Shown here: one piece after another, positions 46,118 through 57,913 of the stretch
Layout: the number at the start of each line of letters is the position of its first letter
Position numbering within the stretch: position 1 is the stretch's first letter
From: JACCVG01 sp963790245
GTDB lineage: Bacteria > Actinomycetota > Thermoleophilia > Solirubrobacterales > Thermoleophilaceae
DNA: 64,000 nucleotides
Direction of reading: 5' to 3'
Assembly (NCBI GenBank): GCA_963790245.1
Contig: CAWBNP010000002.1
Location: forward strand, 62,001 to 126,000
Made by a program: the position numbers and the translations under genes
The notes under the pieces: model-generated
What the model was told of the DNA's origin: nothing
Databases searched by the model: none
The model's input: the letters and a program-made list of their open reading frames with translations, nothing else

Positions 46118-47370
46118 CGCGGTGGCCAAGGCAGACCAGCTGCGTGCCCCGAGGGGAACCTTTGACGTGCGGGCCGAGGACGGCCGCGCGCGACGCACGC
46201 TGCTCAGCCAGGCGGCCGCGTCAGTTCGATCTCGCCGGCTACGAGTTGCTCGAGACACCGATTTTCGAGGACACTGAGCTGTTCGCGCGCGGGGTGGGAC
46301 AGAGCACCGACATCGTGCAGAAGGAGATGTTCTCCTTCGAGGATCAGGGCGGCCGTTCGATCACGCTTCGGCCCGAGGGGACGGCCGGCGCCTGCCGGGC
46401 CTACATCGAGCACGGAATGCACAAGCTGCCCCAGCCGGTTCGCTGCTGGTACAGCGGGCCGTTCTTCCGTTACGAGAGCCCCCAGGCGGGCCGCTTCCGG
46501 CAGTTCTCGCAGATCGGCGCGGAGTCGATCGGCTCAGACGATCCCTCAGTCGACGCCGAGCTGATTCTGCTGCTCGCAGACATCTTGGCCATAGCCGGTT
46601 GCGGCGGCGTCGAGCTGCGTCTCTCGAGTCTCGGAACCCCGGAGACCAGGCGCGCCTACGCCGACGAGCTACGTGCATACCTGCGCGCGCGCGAGGGCGA
46701 GCTCTCCGAGGAGGTCCGTCGCCGGCTCGACTCGAACCCGCTGCGCGCCTTCGACTCCGATCACGAGGGCACCAGGCGGGTGCTGGCCGACGCTCCGCGG
46801 CTGATCGACCGTCTCAACGACGAGGACGCCGCCCATCTCGCCGCGGTCCGCGCACTGCTCGACGATGCCGGGCTCGCCTACGCAGCTCGACGGCACCCTC
46901 GTGCGCGGGCTCGACTACTACACCCGCACGGTGTTCGAGTTCTCCACGACCGAGCCCTCGGCGCCCAGAGCGCGCTCGGCGGCGGCGGGCGCTACGACGG
47001 ACTGGTCGAGCAGCTCGGCGGTCCGGCCGACACCCGGCCGTCGGCTGGGCCGCGGGCATCGAGCGGATCCTGCTCGCGGCCGGCGAGTCGCCTGCTGCTC
47101 CGGCACCGCGCGTTTACGTCGTGCTCGACGAAGGGGCCGACCGCCGAGCGGCGTTCGGCCTCCTGCGGGCTTTGCGCGAGGCCGGGATCGCCGCGCAGAG
47201 CGACCAGGCGGGCCGCTCGCTCAAGGGCCAGCTGAAGCAGGCCGACCGCCTCGACGTCCACTTCGCGGCCATCTTCGCGGCCGATTCGGTAAGCCTGCGC
47301 GACATGGCGACAGGCGACCAGGAGCAGCTCGACCCCGAGACGATCGTCGCTCGCGCGGTCGCGGTGAGTC

Positions 47371-49162
<1,792 letters not shown>

Positions 49163-49176
<14 letters not shown>

Positions 49177-49335
49177 CGTTGCTGCAGGCCCGAGCTTGTA
49201 CGCCAGTCACCCTTCGTTGAGCCAACACGACGGGATGGGTGTCCGGTCTCGGGGTGGGCCGAGGTCCGTTCCGGAGGACACCCGAACTTGCTAAGGCAGG
49301 TTCAACTCCCGGTGGTAGCGGCAAACTGGGGCCGA
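49163..49335 (+). ncRNA. ssrS: 6S-like RNA candidate
   Basis: The gap between aspS and the IscU-MnmA gene folds into a long interrupted hairpin: CACCGGG (49163-49169)/CCCGGTG (49308-49314), GTTGAGCC (49216-49223)/GGTTCAAC (49299-49306), GGGTGTCC (49237-49244)/GGACACCC (49276-49283). The left strand has a large unpaired region. Blocks resemble E. coli 6S RNA: GCCAGTCACCC followed by TGAGCC on the left, and AAGGCAGGTTCAA then GCGGCA on the right. 6S sits next to aspS in Bacillus too (from memory). I cannot run a covariance model. The ends are approximate, and the left arm overlaps the end of aspS. Confidence 0.55.
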
Positions 49336-49360
49336 CTTCTTTCGTCCGTCCACTGCTCTC

Positions 49361-50854
49361 GTGACCGCGCTTCGACCGGCCTCCTCGAACACCATCTGAC
49401 CTCTCCGTCCGGACGCGGCGCGCTTCCCGATGCGCCCCACGCCGGAGCGGCGGGTGGCGCAGCCTGCGGCGACCTGATCCGGATCGCGGTGAGGGTTGAG
49501 CAGGGGACACGGTCGCCGAGGCGGGTTTCAAGGCCAGCGGCTGCGCGGCAGCGCTAGCGGCCGGCAGCGCGGTCGTCGAGCTGGTCTCCGAGGGCCGACC
49601 CGTTCTCGAGGCGGCCCCCTCACGAGCGATGACATCGAGAAGGAGCTCGGCGGGCTTGTCCCTCGCGCGACGTCATGCGGCCGTCCTGGCCGCCGACGCA
49701 CTCCATCGCGCGCTCGGCGCCGCGGCCGGGGATGGGTCGATCACCCTCGCCCCGAACCCCAACCGCACGCTCGTGGCGATGAGCGGTGGGGTCGACAGCG
49801 CCGTCGCGGCCGGGCTGGCGATCGAAGCAGGGCACGAGGTGGTCGGCGGTCACGCTCGAGCTGTGGGCCGATCCCGAGACCGACGGAGCGAAGAGCTGCT
49901 GCTCGCCCCAGGCGCTCGTCGGAGCACGCGCTCTGGCGCATTCGAATGGGCCTCCCGCACCTCACGCTTGACTGCCGCGCGAGTTTTCGCAGCTGAGGTG
50001 GTGGACGACTTTCTCGCAGAGCACGTGGCCGGGAACACCCCGAACCCGTGCGTGCGCTGCAACGGGCGCGTCCGCTTCGGAGGCAATGCTCGAGCTGGCC
50101 GAGCGGCTCGGAGCGCCGCGCCTTGCCACCGGCCACTACGCGCGCCTGTCAAACGAGCGACGGAGAGGATGGCCCGCTGCTCAGCCGCGTGCTCGCGATC
50201 GAGGACAAGGACCAGACCTACATGCTCGCCGCCGTGTCCGGCGAGCCAGCTCGAGCGGCTCTGGTTCCCGCTCGGCGAACTGACCAAGCCCGAGGTCCGT
50301 GAGATCGCCCGCCGGCAGGGGCTCGGCGTTGCCGAGAAGCCCGAGAGCCAGGATCTCTGCTTCCTCGCCGGGACCGCGCGGGCGCGTTTCTTCGAGCGCC
50401 ACGGAGCCGGCGAGCTTCAAAGCGGGGCGGGCGCCGTCCTGATACCGAGGGTCGCACGATCGGAACCCACCCCGGCCATGAGCGGTTCACCGTCGGCCAG
50501 CGCCGAGGGATCGGCGTAGCGGCGGCCGAGCCGCTGTTCGTGGTCGCCAAGGACGCGCCCGCCAACACGATCACGGTCGGACCGAGAGCGGCGCTGGCCG
50601 CGAATGGCGTCCGTCTCGTCGACGTGCGGCTACGGCGCCCCGCGAGCGCGGTCGCGGCGGTCAAGCTGCGCTACCGCCAGGACCCGATTGGCTGCCGGGC
50701 ACTCGAGCCGCTGCCGGCCGGCTCGCACGAGCGGCTGTCGCTGCGACTCGCCGAGCCGGCCGACGGAGTCGCGCCCGGCCAGACGGCCTGCCTGATGGAC
50801 GGGGACACCGTGCTCGGATGGGCGCGAATCGAGGCGGGACTTGCCGATGTCTGA
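49361..50854 (+). CDS. mnmA: IscU/NifU-like scaffold fused to tRNA 2-thiouridylase MnmA, frameshifted
   Basis: After correcting one-base insertions the gene reads LDRLLEHHLTSPSGRGALPD, GGAACGDLIRIAVRVEQG, GFKASGCAAALAAGSAVVEL and SCAVLAADALHRAL: an IscU-type Fe-S scaffold with its three Cys. After about 18 residues follows MnmA: RTLVAMSGGVDSAVAAGLA (PP-loop), TPNPCVRCNGRVRF with a CxxC, ATGHYARLS, KDQTYMLAAVS and ESQDLCFLAGT. No stop separates the halves in the corrected frame. MnmA puts sulfur on U34 of Glu, Gln and Lys tRNAs. The fused scaffold suggests Fe-S-dependent thiolation. Start: GTG at 49361, followed by TTCGACCGG for expected TCGACCGG. Confidence 0.8.
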
Positions 50855-51248
50855 GCGAGTCGAGCTGGAGCTCCCGCTGGCGCGCGACTGGGTCGGCGTC
50901 GTGCGGATCGTGATGGGCGGGATCGGCGAGCGGCTCGAGTTGCGCTTCGACGAGCTCGATGACGTCCAGCTCGCTGTGGAGCGGCTGCTCGACGAAGCCG
51001 CCCCGGCGTCCGCCGACACAGAGGCGCGCGTCACGATCGCGTTCGAACTCGATCCTGAGCGCCTGCGGGTGCAGATCGGCCCGTTGGCCGCGGCCGGAGT
51101 CGGCCCTGCGCTCGAGCAGGAGTCGCAGCCGGGCGAATTCGGGTTGCGCCGCGTGCTCGAGACCGTCGTGGACTCCTTCGACGTCGTCGACGGTGGCGAT
51201 GGTCGGTCGTTCGTGAGCCTCGAGAAGCGCCTGAACAGGCTCGCGTGA
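50847..51248 (+). CDS. RsbW-like anti-sigma/HATPase protein
   Basis: A 133-aa GHKL-type domain: ELELPLARDWVGVVRIVMGG at the N-terminus, FDELDDVQLAVERLLDEAA (helix bearing the usual Asn/Asp region), and GLRRVLETVVDSFDVVDGGD near the C-terminus. This pattern and its overlap (GTGA) with a sigma-B/F-like gene identify it as the likely anti-sigma partner. The ATP-binding N-box is weak, so it may bind poorly or not at all. The ATG at 50847 lies inside the end of mnmA. Confidence 0.8.
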   Translation: MSERVELELPLARDWVGVVRIVMGGIGERLELRFDELDDVQLAVERLLDEAAPASADTEARVTIAFELDPERLRVQIGPLAAAGVGPALEQESQPGEFGLRRVLETVVDSFDVVDGGDGRSFVSLEKRLNRLA

Positions 51249-52012
51249 GCGAAAAGCAAAAGCGACTCGACCCGACGGTCGTCGCGACCGAGTCCGACGC
51301 AACGTTGCTGCGTCGCTACCGCGACCACGAGGACCAGCTCGCGCGCGAGGTCCTGGTCGAGCGGCACATGCCGCTCGTGCGCTCGCTCGCGCGCCGCTAC
51401 GCCGGCCGCGGCGAGCCGCTCGACGACATCGAGCAGGTTGGTGCGATCGGGTTGATCAAGGCGATCGATCGGTACGACCTCGAGCGCGGAGTCGCGCTGA
51501 GCACCTACGCCACCCCGACCGTCGTCGGCGAGATCAAGCGCCACTTCCGCGACCGCGGCTGGTCGATACGAATTCCGCGAAGCCTCCAAGAGCTCAGCCA
51601 GGCGATTCCCAAGGCGATGGAGCGCGTCGGGGCCGAGCTCGGCCGCTCGCCGTCACTCTCCGAGCTCGCCGCTGACCTCGGGGTTTCGCTCGAGGAGGTG
51701 CTGGAGGCACTCGAGGCCGGAAGCGCCTACGCGCCGGATTCACTCTCGGGTGGGCCGGTTGGCTCAGAGGAGCGCGACCCGATGGAAGCGCTCGGTGGAG
51801 AAGACGTCGAATTCGGCCGTTTCGAGCAGCGGGCCGCGCTCGAGCCGGCACTCGAGGCGCTTCCCGATCGCGAACGGACGATCCTCAGGATGCGGTTCGT
51901 CGACGGGCTCACGCAGACCGAGATCGCCGAGCGCGTCGGGGTTTCGCAGATGCACGTGTCGCGGCTGATCCGCAAGTCGCTGACCGCGATGCGCTCCGAG
52001 ATGGAGGAGTGA
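51245..52012 (+). CDS. Sigma-B/F/G-type RNA polymerase sigma factor
   Basis: A 255-aa group 3 sigma factor: region 2 (VERHMPLVRSLARRYAGRGE, then DIEQVGAIGLIKAIDRYD and ALSTYATPTVVGEIKRHFRD), region 3 (RIPRSLQELSQAIPKAMERV) and region 4 with its HTH (LPDRERTILRMRFVDGLTQT, then EIAERVGVSQMHVSRLIRKS). It would direct general-stress or developmental transcription, held by the RsbW-like protein just upstream. The GTG overlaps that gene by 4 nt. alaS follows with its own -10, so the sigma gene probably ends this transcript. Confidence 0.93.
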   Translation: MSEKQKRLDPTVVATESDATLLRRYRDHEDQLAREVLVERHMPLVRSLARRYAGRGEPLDDIEQVGAIGLIKAIDRYDLERGVALSTYATPTVVGEIKRHFRDRGWSIRIPRSLQELSQAIPKAMERVGAELGRSPSLSELAADLGVSLEEVLEALEAGSAYAPDSLSGGPVGSEERDPMEALGGEDVEFGRFEQRAALEPALEALPDRERTILRMRFVDGLTQTEIAERVGVSQMHVSRLIRKSLTAMRSEMEE

Positions 52013-52041
52013 ATCAGGGCTCTCGATCTACACTGAAACGG

Positions 52042-54670
52042 ATGCGTGCCGCCGACATCCGTGAGACATTCCTGTCCTTCTTCGAGGAGAACGGGCACCG
52101 GCGCGTGCCCTCCGCGTCGCTTGTTCCCTCGGCCCATGACCCCTCCGTGCTGCTGACCACGGCAGGGATGCAGCCGTTCAAGCCGTACTTCCGCGGTGAG
52201 CAGCAGCCGCCCGCGCCGCGGCTGACCTCCGTGCAGAAGTGCTTCCGGACGACCGACATCGAGAACGTCGGGATGACCAAGCGCCACCTCACCTTCTTCG
52301 AGATGCTCGGCAACTTTTCGTTCGGGGACTACTTCAAGGAGGGTGCGATCGATTTCGCCCATCGCTTGTCGATCGAGGGCTTCGGGTTCGAGTCCGAGCA
52401 CGTCTGGGTGACGGTCTTCGGCGGCGACCCCGAGCTCGGGCTCGGCCCCGACGATGAGGCGATCGAGCTCTGGCGCGCGGCCGGCGTGGAAGAGCAGAGG
52501 ATCGTGCGCCTCGGCCGCGAGGACAACTTCTGGCAGGCCGCTCCCACTGGCCCCTGCGGTCCGTGCTCCGAGCTCTACCTCGACCGCGGTCTGGAGTTCG
52601 GCGCCGCCGAGGATCGTCCCGGTGATGACAGCGAGCGGTTCCTGGAGTTCTGGAACTGCGTCTTCATGCAGTACGAGCTTCACGCCGACGGCTCGCTCAC
52701 CGATCTTCCTGCCCGCAACATCGACACCGGCCTGGGACTCGACCGGATGGCCGCGATTCTCCAGGGGGTCGACTCGGTCTTCGAAACCGACCAGTTCCGG
52801 CCTCTGGTCGCGCTCGGCGAGGAGCTCTCGGGGTTGGAGTACGGCTCCGATCGGGATACCACGCGCGCCCTGCGGATCCTCGCCGACCACGGACGAGCGA
52901 TGACCTTCCTGCTCGCCGACGGGGTCGTCCCCTCGAACGAGGATCGCGGCTATGTGCTGCGGCGGGTCATGCGGCGGGCGATCCAGCAGACCCGTCCCCT
53001 GGGGATCGAGGGCGAGCTGCTGGGCCCGCTCTGCTCCCGTGTGATCGAGGTGATGGGCGAGGCCTACCCCGAACTGGAGACCGAGCGCGAGACGATTCTG
53101 GGATGGGCTGCCGCCGAGGAGGCGGGCTTCGCGCGCACGCTCCGCCAGGGCGAGGCGTTGCTCGGTGAGCTGATCTCCGAGGCGAAGGGATCTGGCGCGG
53201 CCCAGATACCGGCTGAAGCCGTATTCCAACTCCACGACACCTACGGCTTCCCGTCCGAGATGACCAGGGAGATGATCGCTCGCCCACGGCCTGACTGTCG
53301 ACGAGCCCGCTTTCGAGGTTCTGATGGAGCGGGCACGGACCGTCTCGCGGGCCGGCGGAGGGTCCTCAGCGGCCGTCAACGGCGCGCTGCCTTCGCGCGA
53401 GGCGGCCTTCGAGTTCGCCCGCGAGGCCGGCTTCGCGACCGAGTTCAAGGGCTATGAGAGGACCGCCCTCGACACGGTGCTCGGAGCCGTCAGGAGTGGC
53501 CCGGAGGGCACCGTGCTCGCAAAGCTCGAGGAAAGCCCTTTTTATCCCGAGGGCGGCGGCCAGATCTCGGATTCCGGCGTCGTCGAGACCGATGGCGGCC
53601 GCGGCCGGGTAGCGGGCGTCTACCGACTCGGTGATGACCAGGTGCTCGCGATCATCCCCGAATCGGGAACGATCGGCGCGGGGGAGACCGCTCGTGCGGA
53701 GGTCGACCGCGGCGCCCGGCTGGCGACCGAGGCCAATCACACGGCCACCCATCTGCTGCATGCCGCCCTGCGCGAGCGGCTCGGCGATCACGTCCGCCAG
53801 GCGGGCTCCTACGTAGGCCCGGACAAGTTGCGCTTCGACTTCAACCATGGCGAGCGGATGTCGGAGGCCGAGCTGGCTGACGTCGAGCAGCGGGTCAACG
53901 GCTGGATCCTCGACAACGGCCGGGTCCACGCGATCTCGACGACGCTCGACGAAGCACGGTCACTTGGTGCGATGGCGTTGTTCGGCGAGAAGTACGGTGA
54001 GATCGTGCGCATGGTCGAGATCGATTCAGTCTCGCGCGAGCTGTGTGGCGGGACGCACGTCGCCAGCAGCGCCGAGATCGGCCTCTTCCACCTCACCGGC
54101 GAGACCTCGAGCGCGTCCAACGTCCGGCGGATCGAGGCGACCACCGGCCCGGTGAGCGCCGCGCTGTTCGCCGAGCGCAACCGCCAGGTCGCCGAGATCT
54201 CGGAACTACTGCGCGCCCCGGAGTCGGCGATCGTCGAGAACGTCCGCCGGTTGGCCGAGCGGGTCAAGGATCTCGAGCGCCGCGCCACCGAGCCGACCAC
54301 CGACCACACCGAGGCGCTGCTCGCGGCGGCGACCCGGATCGGCGGGGTCGCGGTTGTGGTCGAGCCGGTCGAGGAACTCGACGCCAAGTCGCTTCTGGCG
54401 CTTTCAGACCGCGTCCGGCAGAAGCTCGGCGCGGCCGCCGTCGTGCTCGGCTCGTCGACCGACGGCCGGGTGCACTTGGTCGCGAACGTCGCCGAGGAGG
54501 TCGTTGCTCGAGGGCTGGAGGCCGGCGACCTCGTGAAGCTCGCCGCCGAGATTGTCGGCGGAGGCGGTGGCGGGCGTCCGACGATGGCCCAGGCCGGCGG
54601 CCGCGATCCGGGGAAGCTCGGTGAGGCGCTCGCCGCCGCTCGCACCCGCATCGAAGGGGTGCTCAACTAG
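52042..54670 (+). CDS. alaS: Alanine-tRNA ligase, one frameshift
   Basis: Charges tRNA-Ala. Start MRAADIRETFLSFFEENGHR; class II core with TTAGMQPFKPYF, QKCFRTTDIENVG and EMLGNFSFGDYFKEG; editing domain ATEANHTATHLLHAALRERL with zinc ligands and ELCGGTHV; C-Ala domain ends the protein (GGGGGGRPTMAQAGGRDPGK). An extra base near 53281 shifts the frame between EMTREMIA and VDEPAFEVLMERART. TACACT at 52029-52034 ends 7 nt before the ATG, fixing the start. Corrected length about 875 aa. The stop overlaps ruvX by 1 nt. Confidence 0.95.
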
Positions 54671-56499
54671 TGCGCGTGCTCGCTCTCGACTACGGCAGCG
54701 CCCGCTGTGGGTGCGCCATCTCCGATCGCTCGGGCACGTTGGCGACCCCGCTCTCTGCGATCGAGCGGGCTCCGACGCGACGCGGCCTCGCCGCGCTGGC
54801 GCGGCTGGTCGAAGCCGAGAGCGCGGAGCGGGTCGTCGTCGGCCTGCCGCTGACACTCGACGGCGGTGAAGGTGAGCAGGCGGCCCAGACGCGGGAGTTC
54901 GCCGAAGCTCTGCGCCGCCGGGTGCAAGTTCCGGTCGAGTTCCACGATGAGCGGTTGACCACCCGGCAGGCCGAGCGGACCGGCCGCGAGTCGGGCAGCT
55001 CCGCAGACCCGGATTCGATCGCCGCCGCCCATCTGCTCGAGAGCTACCTCGCGGTCCAGCTCGGCGGAGGCCAGGGCCTGATGACCGATCGCTCGCCCGA
55101 GGAACGGGCTCGCGCGCGGCTCGAGCGGCTCGCCCGTCGGACCGGCGAGCCGCCCCCGTCCGGCGAGATCGACCCGATCGCCGACGCGGTTCCGCCCCCG
55201 GGAGCCCGGCCGAGCTCACCGTTCTTTCGCGGCGGCTCCAGCGAGCCACCGCAACCGTCCGCCGAACCGACGCCGACGGCCGCGCCTGTCGAGCCCGCGC
55301 CGGTCGAGTCTGCACCGGCACCGATCGATCCAGTGACACCACCACCACCACCACCACCACCACCACCACCCGCGCCGCCGTCGGCTCCATCGCGATCGCG
55401 ACCCGTCACACCCCCGCAATCGGCGCCATCTGGCGGCGCCGGGATTCGCTCGCGGCGGATTCCGCTAGTGATCGCCGGTCTGGTCGCGGGCATCGTCGTT
55501 GCGCTGGTCGTGTTGATCTACCAGCCCGGCGCGGGGCCGGGGGGCGCCCCGGTCGCCGTTCAGATTCCAGAGGAGTCGGGCGTCGGCGAGATCGCCGGGC
55601 TGCTCTCGGACGCCGGCGTGATCGGGAGCCCGTTCTTCTTCGAGGTCCGTGCGACGCTTGACGGACGCCGGGGGGACCTGCGCCCGGGAGAGTTCGAGCT
55701 GGCCCAAGGCATGAGCTTCGGTGCGGCACTCGATGCACTGACCGCCGAACCGGAGCTCGCGGAGGACGCCGCGCAGGCGGGCGAGCCGGTCACGATCACG
55801 ATCCCGGAAGGCCAGTCGCGCAACGAGATCGCCGAGATCGTCAAGGATGCGGGACTCGAAGGGGACTACGTCGAGGCGACGAAGAGTTCCAAGGACTTCA
55901 ATCCCGGCAAGTACGACGCCAAGGACGCTGAGAACCTCGAGGGCTTTCTCTGGCCGGCGACCTACGAGCTGCGGGCCGGCGACTCGGTCGACAAGCTCGT
56001 CAAGCAGCAGCTGCAGGCCTTCGCGGACAACATCGCCGGGATCGACCTCAAGCCGGCGGAGAAGAAGTACAACCTGACCCCGTTCGACGTGATCAAGATC
56101 GCGTCGATGATCGAGCGCGAGGCGATCCTCGACGACGAGCGGCCGATCGTCAGCTCGGTGATCTACAACCGGCTGCGCGACTCGATCCCGCTTGGAATCG
56201 ACGCGACGATCCGCTTTGCGACGGGCAACTGGACCGAGCCGCTGAAGGAGTCCGAGCTCGCGATCGAGTCGCCCTACAACACGCGCCTCAACCAGGGCCT
56301 GCCGCCGGGGCCGATCGGCAACCCCGGCCTCGCGTCGATCGAGGCGGCCGCCAAGCCCGACAAGACCGACTTCCTCTACTACGTCGTCAAGCCCGACAGC
56401 GACGGTGCGCACGCCTTCTCCGAGACCGACGAGCAGTTCCAGCAGGACGTCCAGAAGTACAACACAGCGCGCGAGGCCGCCGGCGGCAAGGCGCCCTAG
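54670..56499 (+). CDS. RuvX (YqgF) nuclease joined in frame to MltG transglycosylase
   Basis: Residues 1-137 are RuvX/YqgF: LALDYGSARCGCAISD, VVVGLPLTLDG, EFHDERLTTRQAE and SIAAAHLLESYLAV, the pre-16S rRNA nuclease fold. A Pro/Ala-rich stretch with a run of 12 prolines, one membrane segment (LVIAGLVAGIVVALVVLIY) and an MltG/YceG domain follow: PEGQSRNEIAEIV, FLWPATYEL, KIASMIEREAIL with catalytic Glu, YNTRLNQGLPPGPIGNPG. MltG cuts nascent glycan chains outside the membrane. Joining a cytoplasmic nuclease to it is strange. ATG 55081 (MTDRSPEERARARLERLARR) would be a natural MltG start, and a TGA overlaps it out of frame (TGATG), so one stray base could have hidden the gene border. Confidence 0.85.
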   Translation: MRVLALDYGSARCGCAISDRSGTLATPLSAIERAPTRRGLAALARLVEAESAERVVVGLPLTLDGGEGEQAAQTREFAEALRRRVQVPVEFHDERLTTRQAERTGRESGSSADPDSIAAAHLLESYLAVQLGGGQGLMTDRSPEERARARLERLARRTGEPPPSGEIDPIADAVPPPGARPSSPFFRGGSSEPPQPSAEPTPTAAPVEPAPVESAPAPIDPVTPPPPPPPPPPPAPPSAPSRSRPVTPPQSAPSGGAGIRSRRIPLVIAGLVAGIVVALVVLIYQPGAGPGGAPVAVQIPEESGVGEIAGLLSDAGVIGSPFFFEVRATLDGRRGDLRPGEFELAQGMSFGAALDALTAEPELAEDAAQAGEPVTITIPEGQSRNEIAEIVKDAGLEGDYVEATKSSKDFNPGKYDAKDAENLEGFLWPATYELRAGDSVDKLVKQQLQAFADNIAGIDLKPAEKKYNLTPFDVIKIASMIEREAILDDERPIVSSVIYNRLRDSIPLGIDATIRFATGNWTEPLKESELAIESPYNTRLNQGLPPGPIGNPGLASIEAAAKPDKTDFLYYVVKPDSDGAHAFSETDEQFQQDVQKYNTAREAAGGKAP

Positions 56500-56505
56500 C
56501 GACTG

Positions 56506-57333
56506 ATGCGAAATCCCCGCATCAGCCGCTTGACGACTCTCTGCGGGGTGGTCGGATGGCCGGTCGCCCACAGCCGGTCGCCGGCGATGCACAACGCCGC
56601 CTATGCGGCGCTCGACATGGACTGGAACTACCTCGCCCTGCCGGTCGAGCCCGACCTGTTCGAAGAAACCGTCCGGGCGCTGCCCGACTCCGGCTATCGC
56701 GGGGTCAACGTCACCGTGCCGCACAAGGTCGCCGCGCTGGAGCTGGCCGATGAAGCGAGTGTGGCGGCGCGCGCGATCGGTGCGTCGAACTCGCTGAGAT
56801 TCGAGTCCGATGGCCGGATCCTGGCCGAGAACACCGACGCGGGCGGATTCATCGACGCGCTCGGTGAGGAGCCAGCGGGCCGGACGGCGCTGGTACTCGG
56901 CGCGGGCGGGGCGGCCCGCGCGATCGTCTACGCGCTGCGCGAAGCGGGCGCGGCCGAGGTACGGGTCTGGAATCGCACTCCCGGGCGAGCCCGGGAGCTC
57001 GCCGCCGACCTCGGCGTAAGTGCCGTCGAGTCGCCCGGCCCGGCCGACTTGCTGATCAACTCCACGACCGTCGGCCTCGACCGCGCACTCGCCGAGGCCG
57101 ACGCGGTCGCCGCGCTCGGCCTCACGGATCTGGAGCCGCCTCCGATCGTGGTCGACCTGCTCTACGGCGAGGGTGACTCGCCCGTCTGCGCCTGGGCCCG
57201 ACGCGGCGGCGCGCAGGTGTTTGACGGCCTCGAGATGCTCGTCGGGCAGGGTGCGCGCTCGTTTCAGGACTGGACCGGCCGCGAGGCGCCGATCGAGGTC
57301 ATGCGGGCGGCAGCCCGCGGCGCTAGTCGCTGA
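56506..57333 (+). CDS. aroE: Shikimate dehydrogenase
   Basis: NADPH-dependent reduction of 3-dehydroshikimate in aromatic amino-acid synthesis. VVGWPVAHSRSPAMHN binds shikimate, GVNVTVPHK has the catalytic Lys, NTDAGGFIDAL follows, VLGAGGAARAIVYAL is the NADP loop and WNRTPGRA the 2'-phosphate clamp (N-R-T). Length 275 aa is normal. It starts 6 bp after mltG and overlaps the convergent gene by 11 bp. Confidence 0.96.
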   Translation: MRNPRISRLTTLCGVVGWPVAHSRSPAMHNAAYAALDMDWNYLALPVEPDLFEETVRALPDSGYRGVNVTVPHKVAALELADEASVAARAIGASNSLRFESDGRILAENTDAGGFIDALGEEPAGRTALVLGAGGAARAIVYALREAGAAEVRVWNRTPGRARELAADLGVSAVESPGPADLLINSTTVGLDRALAEADAVAALGLTDLEPPPIVVDLLYGEGDSPVCAWARRGGAQVFDGLEMLVGQGARSFQDWTGREAPIEVMRAAARGASR

Positions 57334-57895
57334 CGACCAGCATTCCTATCCGGCGCGGCTCCCCCTCGCCGGCGGACTCGAAGCGGACCTCGAACTCGCC
57401 GGCACGGTCGGGAAACAGATCGAAGACGGCGGGTGTTCCCGGGTTTACCGGCTCGACGCGCCCCAGCCCTTCGAGCGTGATCTCTCCCGGCTCGCCTGAG
57501 CTGACCGTGACGACCACCCGCCGACCGCGTTCGAGGTCGGTCGGCTCGAGCTCCCGCTCGGCCTCACCCTCGAGAACCTCGAGCTCGATCCGAGTGACCC
57601 CGGAGGGGCCGGGTTCGACGGTCTTTTGCCCGGGACGCGCGTCGGCCTCGGGCAGCTCCCTGGTCGTCGAGTCCGGGCGTCCGGTGCTCGTCGCCGCGGT
57701 GGTCCCGGGAGCGGCCGGCCGGGGCAGCGGATTGACGAGTGCGGCGACGCCCGCGGACGTGAACAGCGCGAGGAAGAACAGCAGGACTATCCGGGCGGCG
57801 CGCATCGGCCAGTCAATGTAGACCTGGCCGGGATCGGACGTTCGGCCAGACGAGCGGTCCTGTCGGCCAAACGCGGCTAATGGTTCGTCGACCAT
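57323..57895 (-). CDS. Membrane-anchored/secreted protein with cupredoxin-like end
   Basis: A 190-aa protein: a short N-terminus, one membrane segment (ARIVLLFFLALFTSAGVAAL), a Pro/Thr-rich linker and a beta-rich domain with RVVVTVSSGEPGEITLEGLG and FDLFPDRAGEFEVRFESAGE, the sequence style of cupredoxin-like folds. The usual Cys/His/Met copper ligands are absent, so it is probably not a copper protein. Its start lies 18 bp from that of the divergent secreted protein gene, and the two may share control. Confidence 0.65.
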   Translation of the reverse strand: MVDEPLAAFGRQDRSSGRTSDPGQVYIDWPMRAARIVLLFFLALFTSAGVAALVNPLPRPAAPGTTAATSTGRPDSTTRELPEADARPGQKTVEPGPSGVTRIELEVLEGEAERELEPTDLERGRRVVVTVSSGEPGEITLEGLGRVEPVNPGTPAVFDLFPDRAGEFEVRFESAGEGEPRRIGMLVVSD

Positions 57896-57913
57896 CTGCC
57901 GATAGCACCGCGT

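Noticed and set aside
49288..49360. TTG at 49288 as the start of the IscU-MnmA gene
   Set aside because: It lies within the 6S-like RNA, and the IscU homology begins only after GTG 49361 once two inserted bases are removed.
57323..57895. Copper-binding cupredoxin
   Set aside because: The domain is cupredoxin-like in shape only; no Cys/His/Met ligand set is present.
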